A stretch of 64,000 nt of DNA from Lentisphaerae bacterium ADurb.Bin082 (GTDB taxonomy: Bacteria > Verrucomicrobiota > Lentisphaeria > Oligosphaerales > Oligosphaeraceae): NCBI GenBank assembly GCA_002070945.1, contig MWEG01000048.1:19660-83659 (forward strand), in the 5' to 3' direction. The stretch's first letter is position 1; the number at the start of each line of letters is the position of its first letter. A program made the position numbers and the translations under genes. Shown piece by piece: positions 51,057 through 60,000 of the stretch. The notes beneath the pieces are model-generated. The model saw only the letters and a list, made by a program, of their open reading frames with translations, was not told the origin of the DNA and did no database searches.

Positions 51057-53597
51057 TTGCGCCTCCTAGGGTGGTCGCCGGTCTTGTTTATAGCGCTGAC
51101 GATGCTGGGATTTGCCATGAGTATCGGAACAATGGCTGCGGTTACGGAAAATTTGGTTGAAAATTCTGGTTTTGAGGTTGGCGACTTCCAGGCTGGCGAA
51201 GTCAATATCCTGCCTGGATGGAAAGTCCGCTACGGCAAGGACGATAGCATCAACTATGCACTGGATACGACCATCGCCAAGTCTGGCGAGCGCAGCCTCC
51301 GGATCACGATTCCTTCAGCGCGCCAGCAGGTGGCGAAGCTGTCGCCCACGCGCTTGTATGCGGTAGAGGCCGGTTGCCGAGTCACGGTTTCGTTCGACTA
51401 TCGTTCGCAAGCGGGCGGGGCAGGCGCCGAATCAGCGGTTTGGATCGAATTGTACGATTCCCAACGCAAGGAGATGGCTACCAGCGCCGCAAAACGAACC
51501 AGATTGGCAGCCACCGAGGAATGGAAGCGAGTTGTCGTGGACTTTCAGGTGCCTGATGATGACCCTGAAGGCTATCATGTCGGTTTTTTCTTCCGGCAGA
51601 TTAATCCCGGCAGCCTCTGGGTTGACGACGTGTCACTGGTAATCACTCCAGGGGTGGGGTTGTTTATAGCAGACGCGCCTGGTCTGACGCCGCCAGCCCT
51701 GCCGGCGACCGATGCGGCGGACGCAGCCGACGCAGTCTATCAGCCGTTATTAGACGCGGGTGGTTTCCGTTGTGACAAGACTGCTTCCGGCCAGGTCAGG
51801 ATTGTGACCGAGGCAGGGCGGATGGTAGTTCGCAGCGATGATGGCGCGGTGGTGAGCGAGTGGTCGGGCGGCGACGTCTATTATCCCGGCTGCGGTCAAG
51901 GAGGACTGTTCCGGGATTTGTTCTGGATTCCGGAGGCGGCGCGCTGGGGCGAAGACGCTTCTGGGCAGTACGAGGTCGGCGCGGCAACTGTCGAGGACGA
52001 CGGCAACCTGCACCTTGTCCTAACGCGGGCGCTGACCCATCCGGAGCTGGCCGGGTTGCAGTTGACCAAGAAGTACATCATCGAACGCGACCTGCGCCGG
52101 ATTTCGGCGGAAATCGCCATGTCCAACGGCAGCAAATCGAAGCGGGAGTGCCGTTATTGGAGTTGGCACCGCCTGGCAGTACCTTCTTCCGAGGCGGTGT
52201 ATTCAGTCCAGGGTGACCCTGTTTTTGCGGCCGGGCCGTCGTCGCCCAAGCACCTTTTTGTCAAGCCGCATTTTTCGCAATGGGTGAAAGTCTCCGCCCG
52301 TTATTATTTATGTTGGGATAAATCGCCGTCGGTTTCTGGCGGAGCCCATCTGGATCGCATTCATGTCTGGAATGATGCGAACTATCCGGCTCTTGGTTTG
52401 ATTGGCAAGGCGTTTACGCTGTCGCCGGAAAAGACCTTCCAAGTTCGCATCCGCTGCCACGCCATTCCACCGGGCGCCACTGCCGCGCCGGCTACTAAGA
52501 CGTTGACTGACTTCAAGTTAGTTCACCCTTACGGCGTCAAGAAAAAACTCGCCTACCGCGCCTCCATTCACAACCACTCGCAGTACACCCCCGGCTACAC
52601 GCATGCGCCGATGCGGTCGGACGAGTTGCTGAAGTACTACCGTGACTACGAATGTTCGCCCCGCTACAAGATTGTGGCGATCACCGAGCATTCGCGGTTG
52701 ACGCTTCCGACTAACACGGAGCCGGTCGGGACAGTTGACCCGCCCTGGGGAGTGGAGGGCATATTGTTCATTCCCGGTGGCGAACTTGGCCTGGGCAGCA
52801 CCTACGGGGCTACGGTCGGTGATTTGTTCGGCGAAATCAATTGCGTCGGCTTGCCGACGGACAGCACTGATCCGACCAAGCAGGAGCTTTTCTATCACAG
52901 CCAGGTTTCCAGGAGCAATCCCAGTGCCTATCTCAAGCATTTGGTTGCAGGCGGCGTCTATGTCGGCTTGTGTCATCCGAACGCGCAGCTTGACGGCGAA
53001 GGCGTGCAGCGTTGGAATAGCAGTGGATATACCTATGACGAGCTGGATATGATTTTTGGGAATCCGGAAAAACTGCTGCCGCCCTTGGAGCAGCTGCCGC
53101 AGGGTCTGGAGATCGGCAACCAGGGCTATGACTTTACCGCCCGCACCGCCTTTACCAATGCGGAAGCGAAATGGGATATGTTGCTGGCCCGTGGCCATCG
53201 CCTGCACGGCACTTGCAGCGATGACTCGCATGGCCGCCCTGGATGCCGAGGGTGGAACGTGCCGTTTATGGACGAACTCACCCAGGAGGAGTTTATGGCC
53301 AGTCTCCTTTCCGGAAATTTCTATGCCTCCCAGGGACCAGAGATCACGGGCATTGACGTCGAGGGCAAGACGATTATCGTGACGACCGATCAACCCAGCC
53401 TGATCGAATTCATCGGCCGCGGCGGTGATATTCTGGCGAGTTTCACGGAGGCTACCCGCGGCGCATATCTGGTACGAGGAGACGAAATCTACGTCCGCGC
53501 CCGAGTGACCCGCGATTGCCCTGAGACTGGCCTTGAGGTCGGTGGCGGCGTCGGCTATCGCCGCTCTGCGTGGACAAATCCATTTTATCTGGAGTGA
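51057..53597 (+). CDS. Secreted PHP-domain protein with carbohydrate-binding-like N-terminus
   Basis: A signal peptide (RLLGWSPVLFIALTMLGFAMSIGTMAA) is followed by a jelly-roll module of CBM type (ENSGFEVGDFQ, WVDDVSLV). The next 300 residues are unassigned (WSWHRLAVPS). A PHP phosphoesterase domain begins near residue 495: HNHSQYTPG, ITEHS, CHPN and CSDDSHG are its metal ligands. It ends with a small beta-rich domain. The start is uncertain: TTG at 51057 gives the best signal peptide, but the frame is open to a TTG at 50871, which lies just before a hairpin, and the first ATG (51102) would truncate the charged n-region. Probably a secreted hydrolase of phosphorylated or sugar substrates. Confidence 0.72.
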   Translation: MRLLGWSPVLFIALTMLGFAMSIGTMAAVTENLVENSGFEVGDFQAGEVNILPGWKVRYGKDDSINYALDTTIAKSGERSLRITIPSARQQVAKLSPTRLYAVEAGCRVTVSFDYRSQAGGAGAESAVWIELYDSQRKEMATSAAKRTRLAATEEWKRVVVDFQVPDDDPEGYHVGFFFRQINPGSLWVDDVSLVITPGVGLFIADAPGLTPPALPATDAADAADAVYQPLLDAGGFRCDKTASGQVRIVTEAGRMVVRSDDGAVVSEWSGGDVYYPGCGQGGLFRDLFWIPEAARWGEDASGQYEVGAATVEDDGNLHLVLTRALTHPELAGLQLTKKYIIERDLRRISAEIAMSNGSKSKRECRYWSWHRLAVPSSEAVYSVQGDPVFAAGPSSPKHLFVKPHFSQWVKVSARYYLCWDKSPSVSGGAHLDRIHVWNDANYPALGLIGKAFTLSPEKTFQVRIRCHAIPPGATAAPATKTLTDFKLVHPYGVKKKLAYRASIHNHSQYTPGYTHAPMRSDELLKYYRDYECSPRYKIVAITEHSRLTLPTNTEPVGTVDPPWGVEGILFIPGGELGLGSTYGATVGDLFGEINCVGLPTDSTDPTKQELFYHSQVSRSNPSAYLKHLVAGGVYVGLCHPNAQLDGEGVQRWNSSGYTYDELDMIFGNPEKLLPPLEQLPQGLEIGNQGYDFTARTAFTNAEAKWDMLLARGHRLHGTCSDDSHGRPGCRGWNVPFMDELTQEEFMASLLSGNFYASQGPEITGIDVEGKTIIVTTDQPSLIEFIGRGGDILASFTEATRGAYLVRGDEIYVRARVTRDCPETGLEVGGGVGYRRSAWTNPFYLE

Positions 53598-53684
53598 CAC
53601 ACGCCGAGCGCTGCTATTCTATGTCGAAAATCATCGCCGGCGAAGAGCGATAAGCACCTCGCATAATTTTTTTGCTTTGTCGTT

Positions 53685-53714
53685 TTGACAATTCTTGTCG
53701 CCGTGTTAGATTAT
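53685..53714 (+). promoter_or_regulatory. Promoter of the aro operon
   Basis: TTGACA (53685-53690) and GATTAT (53709-53714) with 18-nt spacing, giving a transcript start near 53721, just before the leader peptide. Confidence 0.65.
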
Positions 53715-53734
53715 TTCTCCATTACGGAAGGAAC

Positions 53735-53821
53735 ATGCTTCTCATGCACAACAGCGTCTACTTTTACTTTAACTATGGCTACCGCTTTGCTATGAGCGGA
53801 GTCCTGGTTATGTCTTTGTAG
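53735..53821 (+). CDS. Tyr/Phe-rich leader peptide of the aro operon, 28 aa
   Basis: MLLMHNSVYFYFNYGYRFAM... and ending in TAG: residues 9-18 contain four Tyr and three Phe. GGAAGG precedes the start; the second ATG (53744) is at a better distance and could be used instead. Ribosome stalling at these codons when charged tRNA-Tyr or tRNA-Phe is scarce would control the downstream hairpins. The peptide has no other role that I can infer. Confidence 0.85.
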   Translation: MLLMHNSVYFYFNYGYRFAMSGVLVMSL

Positions 53822-53888
53822 CGCCTACAAACCACAATCAGACTATAGAGGACTCCGCGGCCATAGAAAGCCGTCGGGGTCTTTTTTT
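53796..53888 (+). promoter_or_regulatory. Transcription attenuator of the aro operon
   Basis: Antiterminator: GCGGAGTCCT (53796-53805) pairs perfectly with AGGACTCCGC (53849-53858). Terminator: GACTCCGCGGC (53851-53861) pairs with GCCGTCGGGGTC (53870-53881, one bulged T) and is followed by seven T. The two share 53851-53858 and exclude each other. A pause stem CCGCT (53782-53786)/AGCGG (53795-53799) lies just after the Tyr/Phe codons. It sits upstream of aroF with the Tyr/Phe-rich leader peptide. Confidence 0.85.
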
Positions 53889-53947
53889 ATATCTGAATCG
53901 AAGCCTTTCATCTTTTTCGTCATCAAATCATCAGATTGGAGCAGGCC

Positions 53948-54961
53948 ATGATTGTCATTTTGAAGGAGAATCCGGACCGCAGGCAGCTGGAGTTCTTGAC
54001 CGGATGGTTGCAGAAGCAGCAGATTGGGATTCACATCAGCGAGGGTGCGCACCAGACGGTGCTGGGTTTGGTTGGCGACGCGACGCGCTTGGACATCGAC
54101 ATGCTCAAGCAGATGGAGATTGTCGAGGATGTGAAGCGGGTGCAGGAGCCGTTCAAGAAGGCCAACCGCAAATTCCATCCTTTGGACACGGTCATCCAGG
54201 TCGGCTCGGCGCGCATCGGCGGCGGCGGGGTGTCGATCATTGCCGGGCCGTGTTCAGTGGAATCGCCGGAGCAGATCGCCCTGGTAGCCAGGGGCATCAA
54301 GGACGCTGGCGCAGACCTTTTGCGCGGCGGGGCGTTCAAGCCGCGCAGTTCGCCGTACTCCTTCCAGGGATTGCGCGGCGAGGGCATCAAGATGCTGGTC
54401 GCGGCTGGCCGGGAAGTCGGGCTGCCGATAGTCACCGAAATCATGGACTTGTCCAACCTGGACCTTTTTGCCGAGGTTGACGTCATCCAGGTTGGGGCGC
54501 GGAACATGCAGAATTTCGAATTGCTGAAGGAGCTTGGCCACAGCCGAAAGCCGATTTTGCTGAAGCGCGGCCTGGCCAACACCTACGAAGAGCTGCTGAT
54601 GAGCGCGGAGTACATCATGGTTTCTGGCAACGAGAACATCCTTCTCTGCGAGCGGGGCATCCGCACCTTCGAGACTTACACCAGGAACACGTTGGACATC
54701 ACTGCCGTACCTGCTTTGCAGACGCTGTCGCACCTCCCGATTGTGATAGACCCCAGCCACGCTGCTGGCAAAGCCAGCTTTGTGCCAGCCCTGACTATGG
54801 CCGCAGTGGCAGCCGGGGCGGACGCCTTGATGATCGAAGTCCACAACGACCCGCCGCACGCCTTGTCCGACGGCGCACAGTCCCTGACTATACCGGCATT
54901 TGCCAAACTCGCCAACCAAATCAGACAACTTGAAAGCACCCTTGTAGAGGAGAAGAATTGA
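53948..54961 (+). CDS. aroF: DAHP synthase (class I beta) with N-terminal regulatory domain
   Basis: First enzyme of the shikimate pathway, condensing PEP and erythrose-4-phosphate. Residues 1-80 form a ferredoxin-like domain (MIVILKENPDRRQLEFL) like that which confers feedback inhibition in the Thermotoga-type enzyme. The catalytic barrel follows: VSIIAGPCSVESPEQ, GGAFKPRSSPYSFQG, GARNMQNFELLKELG and PIVIDPSHAAGK. GGAG precedes the ATG at 53948 by seven bases. It is first in the operon, downstream of the attenuator. The gap to pheA is four bases, so coupling is tight. Confidence 0.95.
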   Translation: MIVILKENPDRRQLEFLTGWLQKQQIGIHISEGAHQTVLGLVGDATRLDIDMLKQMEIVEDVKRVQEPFKKANRKFHPLDTVIQVGSARIGGGGVSIIAGPCSVESPEQIALVARGIKDAGADLLRGGAFKPRSSPYSFQGLRGEGIKMLVAAGREVGLPIVTEIMDLSNLDLFAEVDVIQVGARNMQNFELLKELGHSRKPILLKRGLANTYEELLMSAEYIMVSGNENILLCERGIRTFETYTRNTLDITAVPALQTLSHLPIVIDPSHAAGKASFVPALTMAAVAAGADALMIEVHNDPPHALSDGAQSLTIPAFAKLANQIRQLESTLVEEKN

Positions 54962-54965
54962 CACC

Positions 54966-56114
54966 ATGAGCAGCAACACATTGGAAGAGTGCAGACAGAA
55001 GATCGACGCGGTCGACAACCAGATGATGGAGCTTTTTTTGGAACGGATGCGGATTGCCAGCGCGATCGCGCAGCTGAAACAGAAGGAGAACTTGCCGATT
55101 TTGAATCCAGCCCGGGAACGCGACATCCTGCGGCGCGTGACGCAGCAGGCCGGCGAGGAATTCGGCAGCTATGCGCGGGTGCTGTTCTCGACACTGTTCG
55201 ACTTGAGCAAGTCCTACCAGCGTCGCTGGGTCGACAATGGCAGCACCCTTATCGCTGACATCACGCGCCAATTGGAAAATTCGCCGGCTGACTTCCCTGA
55301 CACCGCCAGCGTCGCCTGCATGGGCATCGAAGGCGCCTACGCCCAGATCGCCGCAGAAAAGATTTTCAAAGCAGCTGACATCATGTTCTTCCGCAGTTTC
55401 GCCGGGGTCTTCCAGGCGGTTGAGAGCGGTTTGTGCGAGTGCGCAGTGCTGCCCTTGGAGAATTCGACGTCAGGGACGGTCGACACGGTTTACGACCTGA
55501 TGCGGGACTACAAATTTCACTTTGTCCGCAGTTGTCGCTTGCAGGTTGTGCATTCGCTTTTGGCGCCAGCCGGAGTGGCCTTGGAGGACATCCGCGAGGT
55601 CTTTTCGCACCCGCATGGGTTGAAGCAGTGCTCGAAGTACTGGGCGGAACGTCCAGACGTCAAGCTCACCGCCTGCGAGAGTACGGCGCACGCGGCGGAG
55701 CTGGTCGCCAAGTCAGGACGGCGGGATGCGGCAGCGATTGCCTCGCGGGAATGCGCCGACATCTACGGATTGCGAGTGATTCCGTGCGAGATGCGGGACA
55801 GCGATTTCAACTACACGCGCTTCATCTGCATTTCCAAGAAGCCGTTCATCTACCCCGGCGCGAACAAGATCAGCCTGATGGCCTGCCTGCCGCACAAGCC
55901 AGGGTCGCTGTTCCGGCTGATTTCCAAATTCGCCGCCCAAGAGCTGAATCTGACAAAGCTGGAGAGCCGCCCCGTTCCCGGCCGCGAATTCGAATATAGG
56001 TTCTACTTTGATTTCGACGGCTCAGTCCGGACGCCGTCCGTGCTGCGGCTTTTGGGCGAGCTGGAGGCAGACACCGAGACCTTGTTTTTCCTCGGCAACT
56101 ATTCAGAAATCTGA
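54966..56114 (+). CDS. pheA: Bifunctional chorismate mutase/prephenate dehydratase (P-protein)
   Basis: Converts chorismate to prephenate and then to phenylpyruvate for Phe synthesis. The N-terminal AroQ mutase is residues 1-85 (CRQKIDAVDNQMMELFLERMRIASAIAQLK). Prephenate dehydratase follows (CMGIEGAYAQIAAEKIF, LPLENSTSGTVDTVYDLM, NYTRFICI). The C-terminal ACT domain (KPGSLFRLISKFAAQELNLTKLESRPVPG) carries the ESRP motif of Phe feedback inhibition. The length of 382 aa is normal. It lies between aroF and tyrA, as expected for an operon attenuated by Tyr and Phe codons. Confidence 0.96.
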   Translation: MSSNTLEECRQKIDAVDNQMMELFLERMRIASAIAQLKQKENLPILNPARERDILRRVTQQAGEEFGSYARVLFSTLFDLSKSYQRRWVDNGSTLIADITRQLENSPADFPDTASVACMGIEGAYAQIAAEKIFKAADIMFFRSFAGVFQAVESGLCECAVLPLENSTSGTVDTVYDLMRDYKFHFVRSCRLQVVHSLLAPAGVALEDIREVFSHPHGLKQCSKYWAERPDVKLTACESTAHAAELVAKSGRRDAAAIASRECADIYGLRVIPCEMRDSDFNYTRFICISKKPFIYPGANKISLMACLPHKPGSLFRLISKFAAQELNLTKLESRPVPGREFEYRFYFDFDGSVRTPSVLRLLGELEADTETLFFLGNYSEI

Positions 56115-56132
56115 TAGAAAGGCGATTTCGTC

Positions 56133-57032
56133 ATGGACAATCGCAAGGTGATTGCTATTGTGGGACTGGGGCTTCTCGGCGGTTCGCTGGGATTGGCGCT
56201 GCGCGACCGCGGCTTCCATCGGATTGGCTGGAGCCGCCGGCCAGTGACGTGTTCCGACGCCTTGGCAATAGGGGCGGTTGACGAGGCGCCAGCAAGCCTG
56301 GAGGACGCGATCAAAGCGGCGGACATCACGGTGCTGGCAACGCCGCTGGCGCCGACTGTGGACATTCTCCGGGAGCAGGCGCTGAATTGGCGGCGCGGCT
56401 GCCTGGTGACTGATTTGGGCAGCCTCAAGCACCAGATTGTGACGGCAGCCGCAGCAGCGTTCCAGGGCACTGGCGTGAATTTCGTCGGCAGCCATCCTAT
56501 GGCCGGCACTGAAAAGAGCGGGCTTGAATTCGCTTTCCCGGAATTGTACAGTAATGCTGACGTGTTTCTGTGTCCGGCACCAGGGTGTTCACGAGAGGCT
56601 GTGCGCGTCATGGCGGATTTCTGGGAGCTGCTGTCCTGCCGGATTTATGAGATGGACTCGGAGCGTCATGACCAGCTCGTGGCGCGCACCAGCCACGTTT
56701 TGCATATCCTCGCTTCGGTGTTGGCGCGCAGCATCTTGCGCTCCGACTCGGCAAAAGAGCAGCGCGAGAGGTTCTGCGGCTGCGCGACCGGCTTCCGCGA
56801 CATTTCGCGGATTGCGGCCAGCAGCCCTGCGATGTGGCGGGAGATTATCGAACTCAATCAGTCGGCAGTGCTGATAGCGATGAAGGACTTCGAACAGGAG
56901 TATTTTTACGTCAAGGATTTGATTGAGCGCGGTGATTTTGACGCATACGAGCAGTGTTTTGATGAAGGGCGCCGCTTGCGCAACCAGTGGGTCGCCTACA
57001 AGCAGAAGGAAGCATCGGGGAGGCAGCACTAA
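56133..57032 (+). CDS. tyrA: Prephenate dehydrogenase
   Basis: Oxidises prephenate to 4-hydroxyphenylpyruvate for Tyr synthesis. The Rossmann motif IVGLGLLGGSLGLAL at residues 8-22, TDLGSLKHQIV, VGSHPMAGTEKSGLEFA and CATGFRDISRIAASSPAMW are standard TyrA features. At 299 aa it is a standalone dehydrogenase without mutase or ACT domain. The stop overlaps the aroA ATG (TAATG), so the genes are coupled. Confidence 0.95.
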   Translation: MDNRKVIAIVGLGLLGGSLGLALRDRGFHRIGWSRRPVTCSDALAIGAVDEAPASLEDAIKAADITVLATPLAPTVDILREQALNWRRGCLVTDLGSLKHQIVTAAAAAFQGTGVNFVGSHPMAGTEKSGLEFAFPELYSNADVFLCPAPGCSREAVRVMADFWELLSCRIYEMDSERHDQLVARTSHVLHILASVLARSILRSDSAKEQRERFCGCATGFRDISRIAASSPAMWREIIELNQSAVLIAMKDFEQEYFYVKDLIERGDFDAYEQCFDEGRRLRNQWVAYKQKEASGRQH

Positions 57033-58306
57033 TGAAGCTTGTCGTTCATCCATCCCGACTTCGGGGGGAGATTTGCGTTCCAGGCTCAAAGTCGCATACG
57101 ATTCGAGGGATCGTTGCCGGGTTACTGGCCGAGGGCGAGTCTGTGGTGCGGCATCCTTTGCAATCAGCTGATACGCTGTCCGTGCTGCAAGCCGCTTCTG
57201 AATTAGGCCTAGGCATCCAGACCGGCGACCAGGAATGGCGTTTCCAGGGGCGGGGCGGGGCGTTCCGCCCGAGCAGCCAGCCTTTGAACCTGGGCAATTC
57301 CGGAACCGGGCTGTGCATTCTGGCGGCGGTGGCGGCTACTCAGCCTTTCCCCTGCCATTTTGATGGCGACGCATCGTTGCGCAGCCGTTCGCTGCAAAGC
57401 GAGCTGGAAGCGTTGGCAGTGCTGGGAGCGGAGCAGGCCTCGACTGCGGGCAAATGCCCGCTCATGGTTCGCGGCCCGCTGATAGGCGGCGAGACTTTCG
57501 TCGACGGCTCCAATTCGCAATATCTGACGTCGTTGCTGTTCGCGTCGCCGCTGGCAGCTCGCGCCACAGACATCCGGCTGCGCTTTCTGCGCGAGAAGCC
57601 ATACGTCGAAATGACCCTGGCCTGGCTGCGCCGCTGCGGCGTTGAAGTCGTTGCCGATGACGACTTCCTGCATTTCCACGTCCCTGGACAGCAGCGCTAC
57701 CAGGCTTTTTCAGCGACGATTCCGGCTGATTTTTCCACGGCGGCCTTCCCACTTGCCGCCGGGCTGCTGGCCGGCGACGGCGTGACTATGCGAAATCTTG
57801 ATTTTGATGACGTGCAGGGCGATAAGGTCATCTTTGATTTTGCCGCAGAGATGGGCGCGTCAATGCAGCGGACTTCGGACGGGGTGTTGGTCAATCATCT
57901 AAAAGATCGCTTGCAGGGTCGGCGGTTCGATCTCAACGCCTGTCCAGACACGCTGCCAGTCATGGCGGTTCTCGGCGCATACTCGCAAGGCGAGACTGTC
58001 CTTGCCAATGTCGCCCAGGCCAGGCAGAAGGAAACGGATCGGATTGCCTGCATGGCGCGGGAATTGACAAAAATGGGCGGGCAAGTGACAGAGCGCGCTG
58101 ACGGCATGGTCATCACCGGCGGAACCCTGCGTGGAGCAGAGCTTTCCGGCTGCGGGGACCATCGCATCGTCATGGCCTTGACCGTGGCAGCCCTGGCGGC
58201 GAACGGGGCGTCCGTTATCGACGGCGCGGAAGTCGCAGCAGTCACCTATCCCGGCTTTGTCGAGGATTTCCAGCGTCTGGGAGCAGTTATGGAGACGATG
58301 CCATGA
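57032..58306 (+). CDS. aroA: 3-phosphoshikimate 1-carboxyvinyltransferase (EPSP synthase)
   Basis: Joins shikimate-3-phosphate and PEP to form EPSP. The N-terminal VPGSKSHTIRG, LNLGNSGTGLCILAA and the KETDRI block (RQKETDRIACMARELTKMGG) are diagnostic, and CGDHRIVMALTVAA follows near the end. The length is 424 aa. The ATG at 57032 overlaps the tyrA stop and has GGGAGG eight bases upstream. The stop overlaps the aroB ATG (ATGA). The PGSKSHT form is the type seen in many non-enteric EPSP synthases. Confidence 0.96.
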   Translation: MKLVVHPSRLRGEICVPGSKSHTIRGIVAGLLAEGESVVRHPLQSADTLSVLQAASELGLGIQTGDQEWRFQGRGGAFRPSSQPLNLGNSGTGLCILAAVAATQPFPCHFDGDASLRSRSLQSELEALAVLGAEQASTAGKCPLMVRGPLIGGETFVDGSNSQYLTSLLFASPLAARATDIRLRFLREKPYVEMTLAWLRRCGVEVVADDDFLHFHVPGQQRYQAFSATIPADFSTAAFPLAAGLLAGDGVTMRNLDFDDVQGDKVIFDFAAEMGASMQRTSDGVLVNHLKDRLQGRRFDLNACPDTLPVMAVLGAYSQGETVLANVAQARQKETDRIACMARELTKMGGQVTERADGMVITGGTLRGAELSGCGDHRIVMALTVAALAANGASVIDGAEVAAVTYPGFVEDFQRLGAVMETMP

Positions 58307-59397
58307 AACTGGACGACGACATGATGTGGATGAGGCTGGAACGCCGGTCTTATCCGATTTACTTTGGTGGCCTGCGCCCGATACGCAACCATCCTGTTGA
58401 CGGTCGGACCATCCTGGTGGTGGCCGACTCCGAGACAGCGCAATACAGCGACCGGGTGACAGCGGAATTAGCTGGCGCCAAGGCGGTTGCAACTTGGGTT
58501 TTTCCGGCTGGCGAGACCTCGAAGACGCTGGCAACGGCAGTTGAAATCTGCCAGGCGGCGTTGCGTCTCGGCTGCGGTCGCGACGCTTTGTTCATTGCCC
58601 TGGGCGGCGGAGTGACTGGCGATTTAACCGGATTTGCGGCGTCTATCTATATGCGCGGCATTGAGTTCTGGCAGATTCCTACGTCGCTGCTGGCCATGGT
58701 CGACTCCTCGGTCGGCGGCAAGACCGGGGTCGATCTCCCCAATGGCAAGAATTTGCTGGGGACGTTCCATCAGCCGGCCGCAGTGTTCATAGAAACAGAT
58801 TTTTTGCGGACGCTTCCTGCCGAGCATCTGGCCGCTGGCATGGCTGAGGTGATTAAGTACGGCGTCACCCTGGACCGCACCTTCTTCATGTACTTGGAGC
58901 GTGAGCTGGGATTGCCAGCGGCGCTTGAGGATCAGGACTTTCTCCGCAGTGTGATTCGCGGATCTTGCCGTCTGAAGGCGGACATTGTCCGTCGGGATGA
59001 ATATGAGACGTGCGGCGCCGTGCGGGAACTGCTCAATTTCGGCCATACGTTCGGACACGCGGCAGAGGCGCTGTCCGACTACCGCCTGCTGCATGGCCAG
59101 GCAGTGGCATGGGGCATGGCCGTGGCGAGTCGTTTGGCCGTGCGTCTCGGACGCTGGAGCGAGGCTGACGCGACCCGCTTGCAGGCTCTGCTGGCTAAAT
59201 GTCGCCTGGGACGCGAGCATTATGACTGTTCTGGCCTGTCCGCCGAGGCGGTTCTGGCAGCGATGCGGCTTGACAAGAAGAACCGCGACGGTCGTCTTCG
59301 CCTGGTGCTGCCTACTGGCATTGGTCGTGCGTCGATAGTCAAAAACGTTGCTGATGACGACGTGCTGGCTGCGATTAGGGAGGTGCTGCATGACTGA
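58303..59397 (+). CDS. aroB: 3-dehydroquinate synthase
   Basis: Converts DAHP to 3-dehydroquinate. The NAD-binding region ALGGGVTGDLTGFAASIYMRG, PTSLLAMVDSSVGGKTGVDLPNGKNLLGTFHQP and the metal-binding Glu and His residues (GMAEVIKYG, LNFGHTFGHAAEAL, HGQAVAWGM) are all present. The length of 364 aa is normal. It overlaps aroA by four bases and aroK by eight, so translation is coupled. Nothing unusual in the active site. Confidence 0.96.
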   Translation: MKLDDDMMWMRLERRSYPIYFGGLRPIRNHPVDGRTILVVADSETAQYSDRVTAELAGAKAVATWVFPAGETSKTLATAVEICQAALRLGCGRDALFIALGGGVTGDLTGFAASIYMRGIEFWQIPTSLLAMVDSSVGGKTGVDLPNGKNLLGTFHQPAAVFIETDFLRTLPAEHLAAGMAEVIKYGVTLDRTFFMYLERELGLPAALEDQDFLRSVIRGSCRLKADIVRRDEYETCGAVRELLNFGHTFGHAAEALSDYRLLHGQAVAWGMAVASRLAVRLGRWSEADATRLQALLAKCRLGREHYDCSGLSAEAVLAAMRLDKKNRDGRLRLVLPTGIGRASIVKNVADDDVLAAIREVLHD

Positions 59398-59959
59398 CGC
59401 CAGCGCAAACGGCATCGTACTGTGCGGCATCAAGCACAGCGGCAAAAGCACCGTTGGCGCTGCGCTGAGCCGTCGGCTTAACCTGCCGTTAGTGGATTTG
59501 GACCGAGAAATCGAACTCGCCTATCAGCGGGAAACCGGCCAGAGTTTGACCTTCCGTGAGATATATCGCCTTTTGGGCAACGAGGAATTCAGGCGGCGGG
59601 AAGCGCTTGCGGTGCAGGACCTGGCTGCGTCTGGCCAGGCAGCGGTAGTGGCTTTGGGCGGCGGTGCGCCAATGAATCCAGCTGTCCGGCCAGAGTGGCT
59701 GCATGGCCTGGGGCGGATCGTCCTGCTGGATATTGCGCCGGCAACGGCTTTCCGCCGCATTCTGGCCGGAGGACTGCCGCCTTTTCTGGCGACGGCGGAG
59801 AACCCTGAAAAGGAATTCTTCCGGATGTGCGATGAGCGGCTGGCAGTATACCGGCGGCTGGCGGATGTCGTGCATCGTGTTGAGGAAGGCAACACGCCAG
59901 AGCAGGAAGCAGACCGTATTATAGCGGCTTTGAATGGGCGAGACACTAAAGCTCTGTAA
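59390..59959 (+). CDS. aroK: Shikimate kinase
   Basis: Phosphorylates shikimate with ATP. The P-loop LCGIKHSGKSTVGAALSRRL, the shikimate-binding DLDREIE, and LTFREIYRLLGNEEFRRRE with the catalytic-lid Arg, then ALGGGAPMNP, identify AroK. The length is 189 aa. The ATG at 59390 lies within the aroB 3' end and has GGGAGG upstream. It is followed by aroC after a 41-bp gap with a possible separate ribosome-binding site. The N-terminal P-loop has Lys and His where many homologues have Met and Gly. Confidence 0.93.
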   Translation: MTDASANGIVLCGIKHSGKSTVGAALSRRLNLPLVDLDREIELAYQRETGQSLTFREIYRLLGNEEFRRREALAVQDLAASGQAAVVALGGGAPMNPAVRPEWLHGLGRIVLLDIAPATAFRRILAGGLPPFLATAENPEKEFFRMCDERLAVYRRLADVVHRVEEGNTPEQEADRIIAALNGRDTKAL

Positions 59960-60000
59960 GGGTGTGACATAAATCTGACCTCAACAACGAGAGAAAAAGC

